Origin: UBA10438 sp964432155
GTDB taxonomy: Bacteria > Bacteroidota > Ignavibacteria > Kapaibacteriales > Kapaibacteriaceae
DNA: 64,000 nucleotides
NCBI GenBank assembly: GCA_964432155.1
Contig: CAYSMF010000005.1
Span: 75,036-139,035, forward strand
Direction of reading: 5' to 3'
A program made the position numbers and the translations under genes. The stretch's first letter is position 1, and the number at the start of each line of letters is the position of its first letter. The notes under the pieces are model-generated. The model did not search any database, was not told the DNA's origin, and was given only the letters and a program-made list of their open reading frames with translations. Shown piece by piece: positions 50,742-59,246 of the stretch.

Positions 50742-52329
50742 GGGTCGCATTGTTGACGTCCATGCTCGACGCATCTATCCGGGCGTTATCACGCTTGAGG
50801 GCGATCGTATCGCATCAATCAGCGAAGACCCGTCGGTAACAGCAACACAGCACATCTTGCCCGGATTTGTCGATGCTCACGTGCATGTTGAATCATCGAT
50901 GCTCATTCCGTCCGAGTTCGCACGTCTTGCAGTGGTGCACGGAACGGTAGGCACGGTGAGTGATCCACACGAGATCGCAAATGTGTGCGGTGTTGCGGGT
51001 GTTCGGTACATGCTCGACAATGGTGAGCGCGTACCGTTTCGGTTTGCGTTCGGTGCGCCGTCGTGTGTTCCAGCTACATCATTCGAAACCGCTGGAGCCG
51101 AGGTGACGGCTGATGATATCCGTACGTTGTTTCAAGACGAACGTGTGCGCTATCTCAGCGAGATGATGAACTGGCCCGGAGTGCTGTTCAAAGATCCCGT
51201 CGTGATGGAGAAACTCGAGGTAGCACGCTCCTGCGGACGTGTCATCGACGGACATGCACCTGGATTGCGTGGTGAACAAGCGGCACAGTATGCATCGCAT
51301 GGAATCTCCACGGACCACGAGTGTTTCACTCTCGAGGAAGCGCAGGATAAGCTTGCTGTTGGCATGAAGATTCTGATTCGCGAGGGATCTGCCGCACGCA
51401 ACTACGACGCATTGCATCCAATCCTTGCATCACATCCCGAGCGTGTGATGTTCTGTTCCGACGATATGCATCCCGATTCGCTGGTGCTCGGACACATCAA
51501 CCTCGTTGTTGAACGATCACTTGCACTGGGATACGAACTGTTCGACGTGCTCCGCGCAGCGAGCGTGAACCCTGTCGAGCATTACGGTCTGCCGATCGGA
51601 TTGCTTCGACCGAACGATCGTGCTGACTTTATCATCGTTGACGACCTTGCATCGATGAAGGTCGCGGAAACGTGGATTGGTGGCGTGTGCGTTGCACGCG
51701 GTGGCACATCGCTGATCGCCTCCGTCGACGAGCAGCCTATCAATGCATTCTCGTGTTCACCAGTTACCACTGAAGCACTCGTTGCACCTGAAGGCACTGG
51801 TCCGGTTCGCGTCATCGTCGCTCATGATGGACAACTTGTCACGAGCGAGGAGCATCACACTCTGCCTGCACCTGATGTACTGAAGATCGTCGTGGTGAAT
51901 CGTTATCACGATGCGCCGCCAGCCGTCGCCTACATCAAGGGTATTGGTCTCACGCGCGGTGCCATTGCAAGCAGTGTTGCACACGACTCACATAACATCG
52001 TCGCTGTTGGATGTACCGACGATGACCTTGTGGCAGCGATCAACGCCATCATCGCGGTGCGTGGAGGTGTATCTGTTACGCATGACGGTCGCGTCGATAC
52101 GCTGCCTCTTCCCGTGGCAGGTCTGATGTCGGCCGAAGATGGCTACGTGGTCGCAACCAAGTATGCAGACCTCGATGCGATTGCAAAGTCGCTCGGTTCG
52201 CCGCTGCGAGCCCCCTTCATGACGATATCCTTCATGGCCTTGCTTGTTATTCCGCAGCTCAAGCTCAGCGACAAGGGACTCTTCGATGGAAGTACGTTTC
52301 AGTTCGTTCCGGTTCGTACCTTCGCGTGA
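50728..52329 (+). CDS. ade: Adenine deaminase
   Basis: 533 residues. The metal site HVHVESS in LPGFVDAHVHVESSMLIPSEF, then VGTVSDPHEIANVCG, GRVIDGHAPGL, ISTDHECFT and VMFCSDDMHPDSLVLGHI are hallmarks of adenine deaminase of the amidohydrolase superfamily. The C-terminal half has the family pattern DSHNIVAVGCTDDDL. It converts adenine to hypoxanthine. It overlaps the permease gene by 14 bp, so the permease might carry a purine or amino acid. Confidence 0.94.
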   Translation: MTRIEGRIVDVHARRIYPGVITLEGDRIASISEDPSVTATQHILPGFVDAHVHVESSMLIPSEFARLAVVHGTVGTVSDPHEIANVCGVAGVRYMLDNGERVPFRFAFGAPSCVPATSFETAGAEVTADDIRTLFQDERVRYLSEMMNWPGVLFKDPVVMEKLEVARSCGRVIDGHAPGLRGEQAAQYASHGISTDHECFTLEEAQDKLAVGMKILIREGSAARNYDALHPILASHPERVMFCSDDMHPDSLVLGHINLVVERSLALGYELFDVLRAASVNPVEHYGLPIGLLRPNDRADFIIVDDLASMKVAETWIGGVCVARGGTSLIASVDEQPINAFSCSPVTTEALVAPEGTGPVRVIVAHDGQLVTSEEHHTLPAPDVLKIVVVNRYHDAPPAVAYIKGIGLTRGAIASSVAHDSHNIVAVGCTDDDLVAAINAIIAVRGGVSVTHDGRVDTLPLPVAGLMSAEDGYVVATKYADLDAIAKSLGSPLRAPFMTISFMALLVIPQLKLSDKGLFDGSTFQFVPVRTFA

Positions 52330-52342
52330 TTCCTGACCTACT

Positions 52343-53212
52343 ATGAAACCCATGCTTCCTGTTGACTCCTCCCTCATTCGTCTGATCCAGTTTGCCATTC
52401 ATGAAGATCTTGGCACAGGCGATATCACGAGTGATCTGTGTATTTCTCGTGATGCTACTGCCGCTGCGCGCTTCCTGATGAAGCAGGATGGTGTGGTCTG
52501 TGGTATGCCGCTCCTTCCGCTTGTGTTTCGTCAGTTTTCGTCGGATGTGAACATCGAGACGCGTGTGAACGATGGTGATGTTGTTGCAGCGGGCACGGTA
52601 CTGGCAACAGTTGATGGACCTGCGCATGCACTCCTTGCGGGTGAGCGTACGGCATTGAACTTCATGCAGCGTATGAGCGGCGTGGCAACGTTGACGCGTG
52701 CGTATGTGCAGCAAATCGAAGGGACGCAAGCGCGAGTTCTTGATACGCGCAAGACGATCCCTGGATGGCGTCTGCTCGATAAGTATGCTACACGTATCGG
52801 CGGAGCGCATAATCACCGGATCGGACTCTACGATATGGTGATGATTAAGGACAATCACATCACTGCCTGCGGTGGAATTCGTGAGGCCGTCGACACCGTA
52901 ACTGCCGAACTCCACGACCGTCCGACGATGAAGATTGAAGTTGAAGCGCGATCACTCGATGATGTGATCGAAGTCCTACAGTGCAAAGGCGTGCACCGCA
53001 TCATGTTCGACAACTTCACGCCTGCACAAGTGGCTGAAGGCGTTCGTATGGTCGAGGGTCGGCTGGAAACAGAAGCGTCTGGTGGAATCAGTTATCAGAA
53101 CATCCGGCAGTATGCCGAAGCTGGCGTCGACTTCATCAGCGTGGGTGCAATTACGCACAGTGCTACAGCGCTTGACATCTCGATGAAGCTCTTCGTCCCA
53201 CGTCAGAAGTAA
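52343..53212 (+). CDS. nadC: Nicotinate-nucleotide pyrophosphorylase (quinolinate phosphoribosyltransferase)
   Basis: 289 residues. HEDLGTGDITSDL, GERTALNFMQRMSGVAT, DTRKTIPGWRLLDKYA, GGAHNHRIGLYDMVMIKDNH, KIEVEARSLDD and ASGGISYQNI are the conserved quinolinate-site segments. It makes nicotinate mononucleotide from quinolinate. Last gene of the pfkA operon, convergent with the next gene over a 3-bp gap. Confidence 0.97.
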   Translation: MKPMLPVDSSLIRLIQFAIHEDLGTGDITSDLCISRDATAAARFLMKQDGVVCGMPLLPLVFRQFSSDVNIETRVNDGDVVAAGTVLATVDGPAHALLAGERTALNFMQRMSGVATLTRAYVQQIEGTQARVLDTRKTIPGWRLLDKYATRIGGAHNHRIGLYDMVMIKDNHITACGGIREAVDTVTAELHDRPTMKIEVEARSLDDVIEVLQCKGVHRIMFDNFTPAQVAEGVRMVEGRLETEASGGISYQNIRQYAEAGVDFISVGAITHSATALDISMKLFVPRQK

Positions 53213-53215
53213 GCG

Positions 53216-53533
53216 CTAGCGTCCATCATCGGATGGCTCAATCAGGATTGGTGGAATCTCGCCCGTAAGCACGTATGACTTTTTCCGATAGTCGTACATC
53301 AGCGGCACGTGCAGGCTGTTCATCAGATACTCAAGGTCGCGCGCAATTGTGCGCAGGCTCACGTTGAGCTCAGCGGCCATGATGCCAGCCGTTACGCGTT
53401 CGCCGCGTTGAAGGCGCGCGAGAATTGCTCGTAGTCTGACAATTGTAGGACGTATCGCCGTATGCATGATGCGTACAGAAGGTTCGCAAAGGAACTGCAA
53501 TGCTACGTCATTCACTATGCCATCTACGGTCAT
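53216..53533 (-). CDS. Small HTH protein resembling the DNA-binding part of WYL regulators
   Basis: 105 residues from the ATG at 53533 (a GTG at 53557 is possible). The segment RLRAILARLQRGERVTAGIM, AAELNVSLRTIARDLEYLM and PLMYDYRKKSYVLTG reproduces the N-terminal HTH and wing of DeoR/YafY-like transcription factors. The WYL sensor domain that normally follows is missing; the protein ends EPSDDGR. It may be a free-standing DNA-binding protein or a shortened regulator. The 92 bp between it and rpoN hold no clear feature. Confidence 0.75.
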   Translation of the reverse strand: MTVDGIVNDVALQFLCEPSVRIMHTAIRPTIVRLRAILARLQRGERVTAGIMAAELNVSLRTIARDLEYLMNSLHVPLMYDYRKKSYVLTGEIPPILIEPSDDGR

Positions 53534-53625
53534 AGTGGATTTACGAATCTTCCACACCCTTACCAGACACGCGCAGCTCTCTTGCTGGTGTGCAAGTTTT
53601 ACAACAACGTGACATCAATGCGCGC

Positions 53626-55275
53626 TTAGAGTTCGCGGCGCAGGCGTGCAACTGGGATGCGAAGCTGCTCACGATACTTGGCAACGGTGCGTCGTGCAAC
53701 GTTATAGCCGAGCTTCTTGAGGTCCTTGCCAAGCTTATCATCGCTCAGCGGCTTGTCTTTCGACTCCGCGTCGATGAGTTCCTTGATCTTCTGCTTGATG
53801 ATGCGTGTTGATACCTCTTCGCCATCATCAGTCATGAGTGCTTCGCTGAAGAAGTACTTCAGTTCGAAGGTGCCAAAACGTGTTAGCACGTACTTGCTGT
53901 TGACAATACGGCATACGGTCGAGATGTCGAGTCCGGTTACCTCCGACACATCACGATAGATCAGCGGCTTGAGGTGCTCGGGACCAAAGCGGAAGAAATC
54001 CTGCTGGAGTCCAACGATCGCCGTCATCACGCGAAGCATCGTGTTCTTGCGTTGACGAATCGCCTGCATCAGGAACTTCGCATCCTCATACTTCTTGCGA
54101 AGCCACTCGCGCGTTTCCTTGTTGAACTTGTGAAAGCGCGCTTCCTTTTTGAGCTTCTCGTACGCGTTGCTCACGCGCAGAACGGGTAGACGTGAGTCGT
54201 TGACGGTAATAAGGAAGTCCTGATCATCCTCCGTTGGTTCAACGGTGAAGTCTGGCGTGACGGTGTTTACCTCGGGTCCGATCGTTCCCGCACCAGGCCG
54301 TGGCGTGAGACGACGAATCACGTCAATCGCCTCGCGGAGATAGTCCTGCGTAACACCGAGCTGACGTTCGATGACGTGGTAGTGCTTCATCGCAAAGGCA
54401 TCATACGTCTTCGTCAGAATCATCAGCGCGAGTTTTTGCGCCGCGTTCGGACGTTCGATGGTGCGCAGCTGTGCGACAAGACATTCCTGAACACTGCGCG
54501 ATGCAATGCCTGGAGGATCGAGCGCCTGTACCTTGCGCAAGACCAATTCGGCATGCTTCATCGAAAGCGGATTCAGCGGAACATCGATATCATCAAACAA
54601 ATCTTGTGCGTACTGCTTGCCCCTTCCCATCTCGTGTGCGTGAATGGCAAGATTGTGTTCCGCAAAACGATCGTTTGTTTCCTGCAGTACTTCGTCGAGC
54701 GGACGTCGCAGGTATCCGTCTTCGTCGACATTTCCGATGATGTACTCGCCAAGCAGACGTTCTTCGGTTGTGATGTGCAGATATCGGAGCTGCTCCAGGA
54801 GATCCTCTTCGAGTGTTTGGACATCCCGAAACTGGAATATCGGATCATCATCATCGTCGTCATCGCCTGCGCGTGTATCGGTCGATGAGCCACTCGTTGC
54901 GTCTTCGCCCCAGACCAGCTTGTAGAATTCAAACGCATCTTTCGGGTCGAACTCTGCAGCACCTTCTTGGATGTCGCTACCGGTTGAACCCGTGCTACCA
55001 TCCTCGGTTGTAGCGTACGCTACGGCAGAAGCTGCGTCTTCGGCAGCCGTTGATTCAGCGCGCTCTATTGTAGGCTCGCCCTCTGCGGATCCACTTTCAG
55101 ATGTTGACTCGCCCTCGTACTCCGATCCTTCTTCGAGCATCGGATTGTTTTCCATCTCTGCGCGGACATGCTGCTCGAGTTGCAACAGTGGCAACTGAAG
55201 CATCTTGAGATACTGAATCTGCTGAGGAGTGAGTGACTGTTGTAGCGACGCTTTAAGCGTGATCCCCAGCTTCAT
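53626..55275 (-). CDS. rpoN: RNA polymerase sigma-54 factor
   Basis: 549 residues. The N-terminal activator region is Gln/Leu-rich (LGITLKASLQQSLTPQQIQY, LKMLQLPLLQLEQHV). An acidic linker with a run of six Asp (DDDDDDPIFQF) follows, then the core-binding and HTH regions (RYVSEVTG-like DVSEVTGLDISTVCRIVNSK). The C-terminal RpoN box is VARRTVAKYREQL, which contacts the -24 element. Its start overlaps the stop of the DUF3109 gene by 4 bp. No enhancer-binding protein is present in this window. Confidence 0.96.
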   Translation of the reverse strand: MKLGITLKASLQQSLTPQQIQYLKMLQLPLLQLEQHVRAEMENNPMLEEGSEYEGESTSESGSAEGEPTIERAESTAAEDAASAVAYATTEDGSTGSTGSDIQEGAAEFDPKDAFEFYKLVWGEDATSGSSTDTRAGDDDDDDDPIFQFRDVQTLEEDLLEQLRYLHITTEERLLGEYIIGNVDEDGYLRRPLDEVLQETNDRFAEHNLAIHAHEMGRGKQYAQDLFDDIDVPLNPLSMKHAELVLRKVQALDPPGIASRSVQECLVAQLRTIERPNAAQKLALMILTKTYDAFAMKHYHVIERQLGVTQDYLREAIDVIRRLTPRPGAGTIGPEVNTVTPDFTVEPTEDDQDFLITVNDSRLPVLRVSNAYEKLKKEARFHKFNKETREWLRKKYEDAKFLMQAIRQRKNTMLRVMTAIVGLQQDFFRFGPEHLKPLIYRDVSEVTGLDISTVCRIVNSKYVLTRFGTFELKYFFSEALMTDDGEEVSTRIIKQKIKELIDAESKDKPLSDDKLGKDLKKLGYNVARRTVAKYREQLRIPVARLRREL

Positions 55276-55844
55276 AGGTCGCCCTCCTCCTCGCCGTGGG
55301 CATAGGCAAGCATGCGCGAATAGGCATGTTCGCCAAATGCTCGGATAAGGGGCTCGCGGAGCGATTCAACGAGCAGGATGTTGTTGGCTTCTCCGTTGTC
55401 GCGTCCCGGCTCGCATTCGGCGATCATCTCGTAGTGGAGATAGGGTCCACCAAACTGCGCAACGCGAATCGGGAACAGGTGACACGAAATCGGCTTGCGG
55501 AATGCAGACTCGCCATTGTGATATGCGCGCTCAATGCCACACTTCGCTACGGCACCATCGTAGTACACGAAGACGCAGTCGGCATCATCTAGACAGGCAA
55601 CCGAAAAGTCTCCTTGCGTGCCCTCGACGGGATCGTTCTCTGCCAGCCATGCACGCGAGCGCTCAGGCAGATATGGCAATGCTGCTGCTACTGCACCGCG
55701 CAGATCCTGTACCTCTGTATCGAGAAGAGGCGCTCCCGCGCCGCCACTCATGGTGCAACAAGCACCTTTGCAGCGCTGAAGATCACAGGCGAAGTGTGTG
55801 GTAAGCACCTGCTCCTGGAGGAGAAGATCGTCAAGCAGAATCAT
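55272..55844 (-). CDS. DUF3109-family cysteine-rich protein
   Basis: 190 residues from the ATG at 55844; a GTG at 55862 is less likely because a TATTTTTC promoter-like box lies at 55851-55858. Conserved features are FACDLQRCKGACCTMSGGAGAPL, ACLDDADCVFVYYDGAVAKCGIE and FRKPISCHLFPIRV, the Cys pattern of DUF3109, possibly a metal or Fe-S binder. Translationally coupled to rpoN. Confidence 0.87.
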   Translation of the reverse strand: MILLDDLLLQEQVLTTHFACDLQRCKGACCTMSGGAGAPLLDTEVQDLRGAVAAALPYLPERSRAWLAENDPVEGTQGDFSVACLDDADCVFVYYDGAVAKCGIERAYHNGESAFRKPISCHLFPIRVAQFGGPYLHYEMIAECEPGRDNGEANNILLVESLREPLIRAFGEHAYSRMLAYAHGEEEGDL

Positions 55845-55879
55845 CGTGCGGAAAAATAGCACGATTCTTGCTAGTGTTC

Positions 55880-58111
55880 CTACTGATCCCCTGAAAGTCG
55901 CTGTCGGAGTGCGTTTGCCAGCACTGTGACCGAGCTCAGCGACATCGCCGCGGCGGCAATCATCGGCGAAAACTCGATGCCCGTGAGAGGGTAGAGCGCG
56001 CCAGCCGCAAGTGGGATACCAACGACGTTATAGACAAAGGCAAAGAAGAGGTTTTGCTTGATGCTGCGCACGGTATCCTGCGAGATCCGCCGCGCTTCCA
56101 TCACGTAGGACAGATCTGCACGCATCAACGTCACGTCGGCCGTGCTCTTGGCAACATCAGTGCCGCTTCCTACGGCAATGCCGACATCCGCTTGCGCGAG
56201 CGCAGGAGCGTCGTTGATGCCATCGCCTACCATCGCAACACACTCACCGAGTGCTTGTCTGCGTCGAATCTCTTCGGCCTTTGCAAGGGGCGTTGCACTG
56301 TGGAGAATATGCGTAATGCCGGCTTGCTGTGCGATTGCACGCGCCGGTGCCTCGTGATCGCCCGTTGCCATCACGACAGTCATGCCAGCACGCGTAAGGC
56401 GGTCCACGGCGTCGCGACTTGTTGATCGCAGTTCATCGGCAATAGCGATGCACGCAACAACGGAGCGTTGCACGCTTACATAGATGGCAGACCAGCCATT
56501 CGCAGCGAACTGCTCGCCGGCTTGGTGAAGGCTTGGAGGAATCAAGAACATCGATTCTTCCATGAACGCAGCATTACCGATGCGTACACGTGTGTCGCCG
56601 ATCCGTGCAAGGGTGCCACGTCCGGGCATGGCTGTTACTTCATCGGCTTCGGTAGCTGCAGCCGTTGGGTCGACGCGTTCACGAGCCCATTGCGTGAGGG
56701 CTATGGCAAGGGGGTGTTCGGAACCACGTTCTGCAGCAAGCACGAGCGAGGCGAGTGCTTGCTCCTCGATGGCGACGCGTACTGCATCGTGCACACGTGG
56801 TGTGCCGGAGGTGAGTGTTCCGGTTTTATCGACGATGATTGTCGTGACGTCGCGCAGACGTTCAAGGGCTTCTGCGTTTGCGAACAGCACGCCACGTCGT
56901 GCAGCACGACCGCTACCAACGATGATGGCAGCAGGTGTTGCCAGGCCCAAAGCGCATGGACATGCGATGATGAGCACGGCAATTGTTGACGTAAGCGCAA
57001 TCGATGTGGCGTGTTCACCGCCGAAGATCATCCATGTGGCAAACGTTAATGCAGCGAGCAGAACAACGATCGGCACGAAGACTGCGCTGATGGCATCGGC
57101 CATGCGTTGCAGTGGTGCTTTCGATGCTTGTGTCTGTTCAACCGCGCGAATGATGCCAGCAAGTACGGTGTCGGACCCTACTGCCGTAGCCTGCACAATC
57201 AGCATCCCTGTGGTGTTGAGTGTGCCACCGATCACACGGTCGCCCACGGTTTTTACAACAGGCATGCTTTCGCCGGTTAGCATGGATTCGTCGATACTCG
57301 TTGTGCCGGTAATCACTGTGCCATCGACGGCAACGCGTTCGCCTGGTCGAACGATCACAGTATCAGCAACGACGACGTCATCTGCGGATACCTCAACGTC
57401 TGCGCCATTGCGGCGCACCATCACCGTTGATGGATGCAACTCGAGCAGTGCGGTCAATGCTTCAGCAGTACGACGTTTCGCGCGAGATTCAAGCCATTTG
57501 CCCAGAAGGACAAGGGCGATGATCGTTGATGCAGAATCGAAGTATGCACCAGGATGCGAGATCGATGGAAGCAGGGAAGGGGCAAGTGTCGCAACAACGC
57601 TTGTGATGTATGCGGTGCCTGTTCCAAGTGTTACGAGCGTGTCCATTGTCGCCGTGCGATTGCGCGTAGCATTCCATGCACCGCGATACAGACTCCGTCC
57701 GGCAATCATGACTGGTGTCGACAGCACGAGCAGTGCAACGTTGAGCCATGATGGTGCATGGTGTTCGAACATTGCCCACATCGAAACAACAAGGACAATG
57801 GCAGCGAAGGGGGCCGCCAGAACGAGGTCGCGCTGATATCCACGTGAGATCGCTTGCAGACGATCGGCCAGCTCGTGCGGATTTGTTGGTGCCGTTGTTG
57901 CGCGAATCGACGTTGCTGTATACCCGGCAGATGTTACAGCTGCACGCAGTGCATCGTCGGTAACCTGCTCAGGTGCTTCGACCATCGCGCGATTGGTAAC
58001 GAGGTTAACCGACGCCGAGGTTACGCCTGGCACGGTCAGCAGAGCATCTTCCACACGCTGCACACATGCAGCACAGTGCATGCCGCCGATATCGACGATG
58101 CGTTGCGTCAC
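55880..58111 (-). CDS. copA: Copper-translocating P1B-type ATPase
   Basis: 743 residues. One N-terminal HMA domain has the CxxC copper site (GGMHCAACVQRV, Cys 13 and 16). Then come eight membrane helices with the transport motif ACPCALGLATPAAI, the actuator segment TGES in SMLTGESMPVVK, the phosphorylation site VDKTGTLTSGTP and the ATP-binding domain with EHPLAIALTQ and VGDGINDAPALAQAD. The CPC motif indicates Cu+ export. It overlaps the msrA stop by 4 bp. Confidence 0.95.
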   Translation of the reverse strand: MTQRIVDIGGMHCAACVQRVEDALLTVPGVTSASVNLVTNRAMVEAPEQVTDDALRAAVTSAGYTATSIRATTAPTNPHELADRLQAISRGYQRDLVLAAPFAAIVLVVSMWAMFEHHAPSWLNVALLVLSTPVMIAGRSLYRGAWNATRNRTATMDTLVTLGTGTAYITSVVATLAPSLLPSISHPGAYFDSASTIIALVLLGKWLESRAKRRTAEALTALLELHPSTVMVRRNGADVEVSADDVVVADTVIVRPGERVAVDGTVITGTTSIDESMLTGESMPVVKTVGDRVIGGTLNTTGMLIVQATAVGSDTVLAGIIRAVEQTQASKAPLQRMADAISAVFVPIVVLLAALTFATWMIFGGEHATSIALTSTIAVLIIACPCALGLATPAAIIVGSGRAARRGVLFANAEALERLRDVTTIIVDKTGTLTSGTPRVHDAVRVAIEEQALASLVLAAERGSEHPLAIALTQWARERVDPTAAATEADEVTAMPGRGTLARIGDTRVRIGNAAFMEESMFLIPPSLHQAGEQFAANGWSAIYVSVQRSVVACIAIADELRSTSRDAVDRLTRAGMTVVMATGDHEAPARAIAQQAGITHILHSATPLAKAEEIRRRQALGECVAMVGDGINDAPALAQADVGIAVGSGTDVAKSTADVTLMRADLSYVMEARRISQDTVRSIKQNLFFAFVYNVVGIPLAAGALYPLTGIEFSPMIAAAAMSLSSVTVLANALRQRLSGDQ

Positions 58112-58779
58112 TTATCGCCAGCACGCATTTTGTCGTTGAACATCTTCTTGAACTTCTCAACCTTTGGTCGCACCACAAACGCACAGTATGGTTGACTGCC
58201 GTTCTGGTTGTAGTAGTTCTGGTGGTAGTCTTCAGCCACGTAGAACGTCGCAGCAGGAGTGACTTCGGTGACGATTGGCGACGACCATGTCTTCGATGCG
58301 TTGAGCTGTGTAATGTATGCTCGCGCAGTCTCGGCTTGTGCGTCGGAGTGTGTGAAGATCGCGCTTCGATACTGTGTGCCGACGTCGTTGCCTTGTCGAT
58401 TCAATGTTGTGGGATCGTGCGACGCGAAGAAAATCTGAAGCAGCTCTTCGTACGACACGACTGATGGATTGAAAGTAATGCGACATGCCTCGGCATGTCC
58501 GGTTGTACCAGAGCACACCTCCTTATACGTCGGGTTCTGCGTCTCTCCATTGCAGTAGCCACTTTCAACCTTCTCGACGCCATCGACGAGTTGGAACACG
58601 GCCTCGACGCACCAGAAACATCCTCCGGCAAGTGTAGCAGTATCGCGGTCAGCAGTTGAATGCATGGTGGATCCTTGATTTCGTGATAATGGTGCAGGGG
58701 TGCGTTCTTCACCGGCAGTGCAGGACGTTGATGTCAGTCCACACAGTGAAAGAAGCATAGCAAGAACAACGCGCAGCAT
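58108..58779 (-). CDS. msrA: Exported peptide-methionine (S)-S-oxide reductase MsrA
   Basis: 223 residues. The signal ends LCGLTSTSCTAGEE, a relaxed lipobox, so a lipoprotein is likely. The MsrA domain begins TATLAGGCFWCVEAVF with the catalytic Cys, followed by VESGYCNGETQNPTYKEVCSGTTGHAEACRI read in parts, the ending YHQNYYNQNGSQPYCAFV and a Lys-rich tail. It repairs oxidised methionine in envelope proteins. Coupled to copA. Confidence 0.94.
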   Translation of the reverse strand: MLRVVLAMLLSLCGLTSTSCTAGEERTPAPLSRNQGSTMHSTADRDTATLAGGCFWCVEAVFQLVDGVEKVESGYCNGETQNPTYKEVCSGTTGHAEACRITFNPSVVSYEELLQIFFASHDPTTLNRQGNDVGTQYRSAIFTHSDAQAETARAYITQLNASKTWSSPIVTEVTPAATFYVAEDYHQNYYNQNGSQPYCAFVVRPKVEKFKKMFNDKMRAGDK

Positions 58780-58830
58780 AGGTTAGTGCCTGGAATGTGT
58801 GGATTTCCATTGACGAATCACGAGCGGCAA

Positions 58831-59208
58831 TTAGTGCGAAAACAGACGGGGTGTGAGAATACCAGCGAAGGCGGCCACCGCGCAGCACAGGAGTGTCGCG
58901 ATCACGTACGTTGCTGCAGTTGGGATGTGTCCCTCTTGGGCGAGGAGTACCGTTTCGACGGCAAACGCTGAATACGTTGTGAAGCCACCGCACAGACCCA
59001 TACCGAGAAGCAACAGGAGTGGTCGAGAGACCGCAGTTGACACAAGTGATGTACCGATAAGCACGCCCAAGACAAACGAGCCCACGATGTTCACCGCGAA
59101 GGTCGACCACGGAAATGTTCCCGGCACTGTCGCAACGAGATGACTCACGCCATAGCGAAGTGCGCTGCCAACGGCGCCACCAATTATGACCAATGCGAGT
59201 TCATACAT
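58831..59208 (-). CDS. crcB: Fluoride channel CrcB/Fluc
   Basis: 125 residues, four membrane helices. GGAVGSALRYGVSHL, WSTFAVNIVGSFVLGVL and LGMGLCGGFTTYSAFAVE are the conserved fluoride-path segments. It exports fluoride as a dual-topology dimer. A TAGTTTG box at 59214-59220 is 5 nt before the ATG; there is no room for a fluoride riboswitch. Confidence 0.95.
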   Translation of the reverse strand: MYELALVIIGGAVGSALRYGVSHLVATVPGTFPWSTFAVNIVGSFVLGVLIGTSLVSTAVSRPLLLLLGMGLCGGFTTYSAFAVETVLLAQEGHIPTAATYVIATLLCCAVAAFAGILTPRLFSH

Positions 59209-59213
59209 GGTGG

Positions 59214-59242
59214 CAAACTAGGAAATGCTCGCACTATCTTTG
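59214..59242. promoter_or_regulatory. Divergent promoter pair for crcB and the aminopeptidase
   Basis: The 38-bp gap holds TAGTTTG on the minus strand (59214-59220, for crcB) and TATCTTTG on the plus strand (59235-59242, 4 nt before the ATG at 59247). Both messages are predicted to be leaderless. Confidence 0.55.
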
Positions 59243-59246
59243 CCGC

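Noticed and set aside
56562..57836. 424-codon open frame on the plus strand
   Set aside because: It is antisense to copA and rich in Ala, Ser, Thr and Arg as expected of a codon-bias shadow.
59209..59246. Possible fluoride riboswitch before crcB
   Set aside because: The gap is only 38 bp and holds two promoter boxes; there is no room for the aptamer.
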